Assembly (NCBI GenBank): GCA_018389105.1
Contig: JACATO010001050.1
Span: 188,501 to 252,500, forward strand
Length of the DNA stretch: 64,000 bases
Source of the DNA: Nautilus pompilius
Lineage: Eukaryota > Mollusca > Cephalopoda > Nautilida > Nautilidae
Direction: 5' to 3'
Below are positions 63,678 through 64,000 of the stretch, one piece after another. The notes under the pieces are model-generated. The model was not told where the DNA came from and did not search any database. It saw nothing but the letters and a program-made list of their open reading frames with translations. The position numbers were made by a program, and so were the translations under genes. The first letter of the stretch is position 1. Every line of letters starts with the position of its first letter.

Positions 63678-64000
63678 AAATATGATGAGAGACAAATTTT
63701 CCTAACATTCCAGTGACTAAAAAACATTTTGAAAAATTCTCAGACAAGCACGAAAGCTGTGTTACTCGCATGGAAAATAGAAGTGATGATTTTGCTCCAT
63801 ATCTTTTTTTGGTAAATGCAAACCATAAATATTTAAACAATATCTCTTCAAAAATGTTATCTTTAAATACCTATTTCCTTCAAGAAATATGCATAAGTAC
63901 GATCAGAAAAGAGACTAATAACTACAATTAGTTTTAGTTCAGTCATGCTACAACATCATTCTTAATAGCAGTCACATAAAAAAGATGTTAATATTTTATA

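Larger units (their letters stand above)
38952..64000 (-). other. PBX intron upstream of exon a (continues beyond the window)
   Basis: At least 25 kb without a recognisable PBX exon. I looked on the minus strand for the upstream PBC-A coding sequence and did not find it. It holds the Tigger element (44998-46967), the Tc1 element (50108-51751), two hAT-like relics (57400-59330, 61427-63570) and microsatellites. The stretches 38980-44990, 46970-50100, 51760-57390 and 59340-61420 contain no supported gene. Confidence 0.75.

Overview
This is a eukaryotic window: AT-rich, full of microsatellites and decayed transposons, with short exons separated by multi-kilobase introns and no prokaryotic gene layout. 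The only host gene I can support is a PBX/extradenticle-type TALE homeobox gene on the minus strand. Six internal exons lie at 38701-38951, 30309-30499, 25917-26052, 11425-11573, 9613-9746 and 1698-1796. Each has AG/GT borders, and their phases join correctly apart from one base in the fourth. Together they encode the end of PBC-A, an alanine-rich linker, PBC-B, the whole homeodomain (split between helices 2 and 3) and most of the C-terminal tail. The 5' exons lie beyond the right edge and the last exon is probably beyond the left edge. The protein looks invertebrate. Intron size, the transposon mix and tRNA-derived SINEs suggest a mollusc, perhaps a coleoid cephalopod; that is inference.

The rest is intron colonised by mobile elements. 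The best preserved is a pogo/Tigger element (44998-46967) with TA duplications, terminal repeats and a transposase broken by one frameshift. Next is a Tc1 element with IR/DR-type ends (50108-51751). Older remnants are three Tc1-like elements (1990-3088, about 5990-6520, 28793-29992), a second pogo-type transposase (about 32150-33150), a piggyBac transposase (17171-19169), piggyBac-like elements with TTAA ends (15531-15853, 21462-22261, 27585-28521) and three hAT-like relics (34880-36570, 57400-59330, 61427-63570). There are also five tRNA-derived SINE copies and a GC-rich retroposon-like insert at 20235-20880.

The most notable local features are in or beside PBX. The exon after the homeodomain carries one extra A in a six-A run, which breaks the long reading frame. 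An upstream in-frame GT donor in the same exon would bypass the break. A CpG-rich block (about 11775-12300) lies just 5' of that exon. The acceptor tract of the 38951 exon is a (CT)n microsatellite. I found no coordinated multi-gene system and no sign of a novel defence or metabolic locus.
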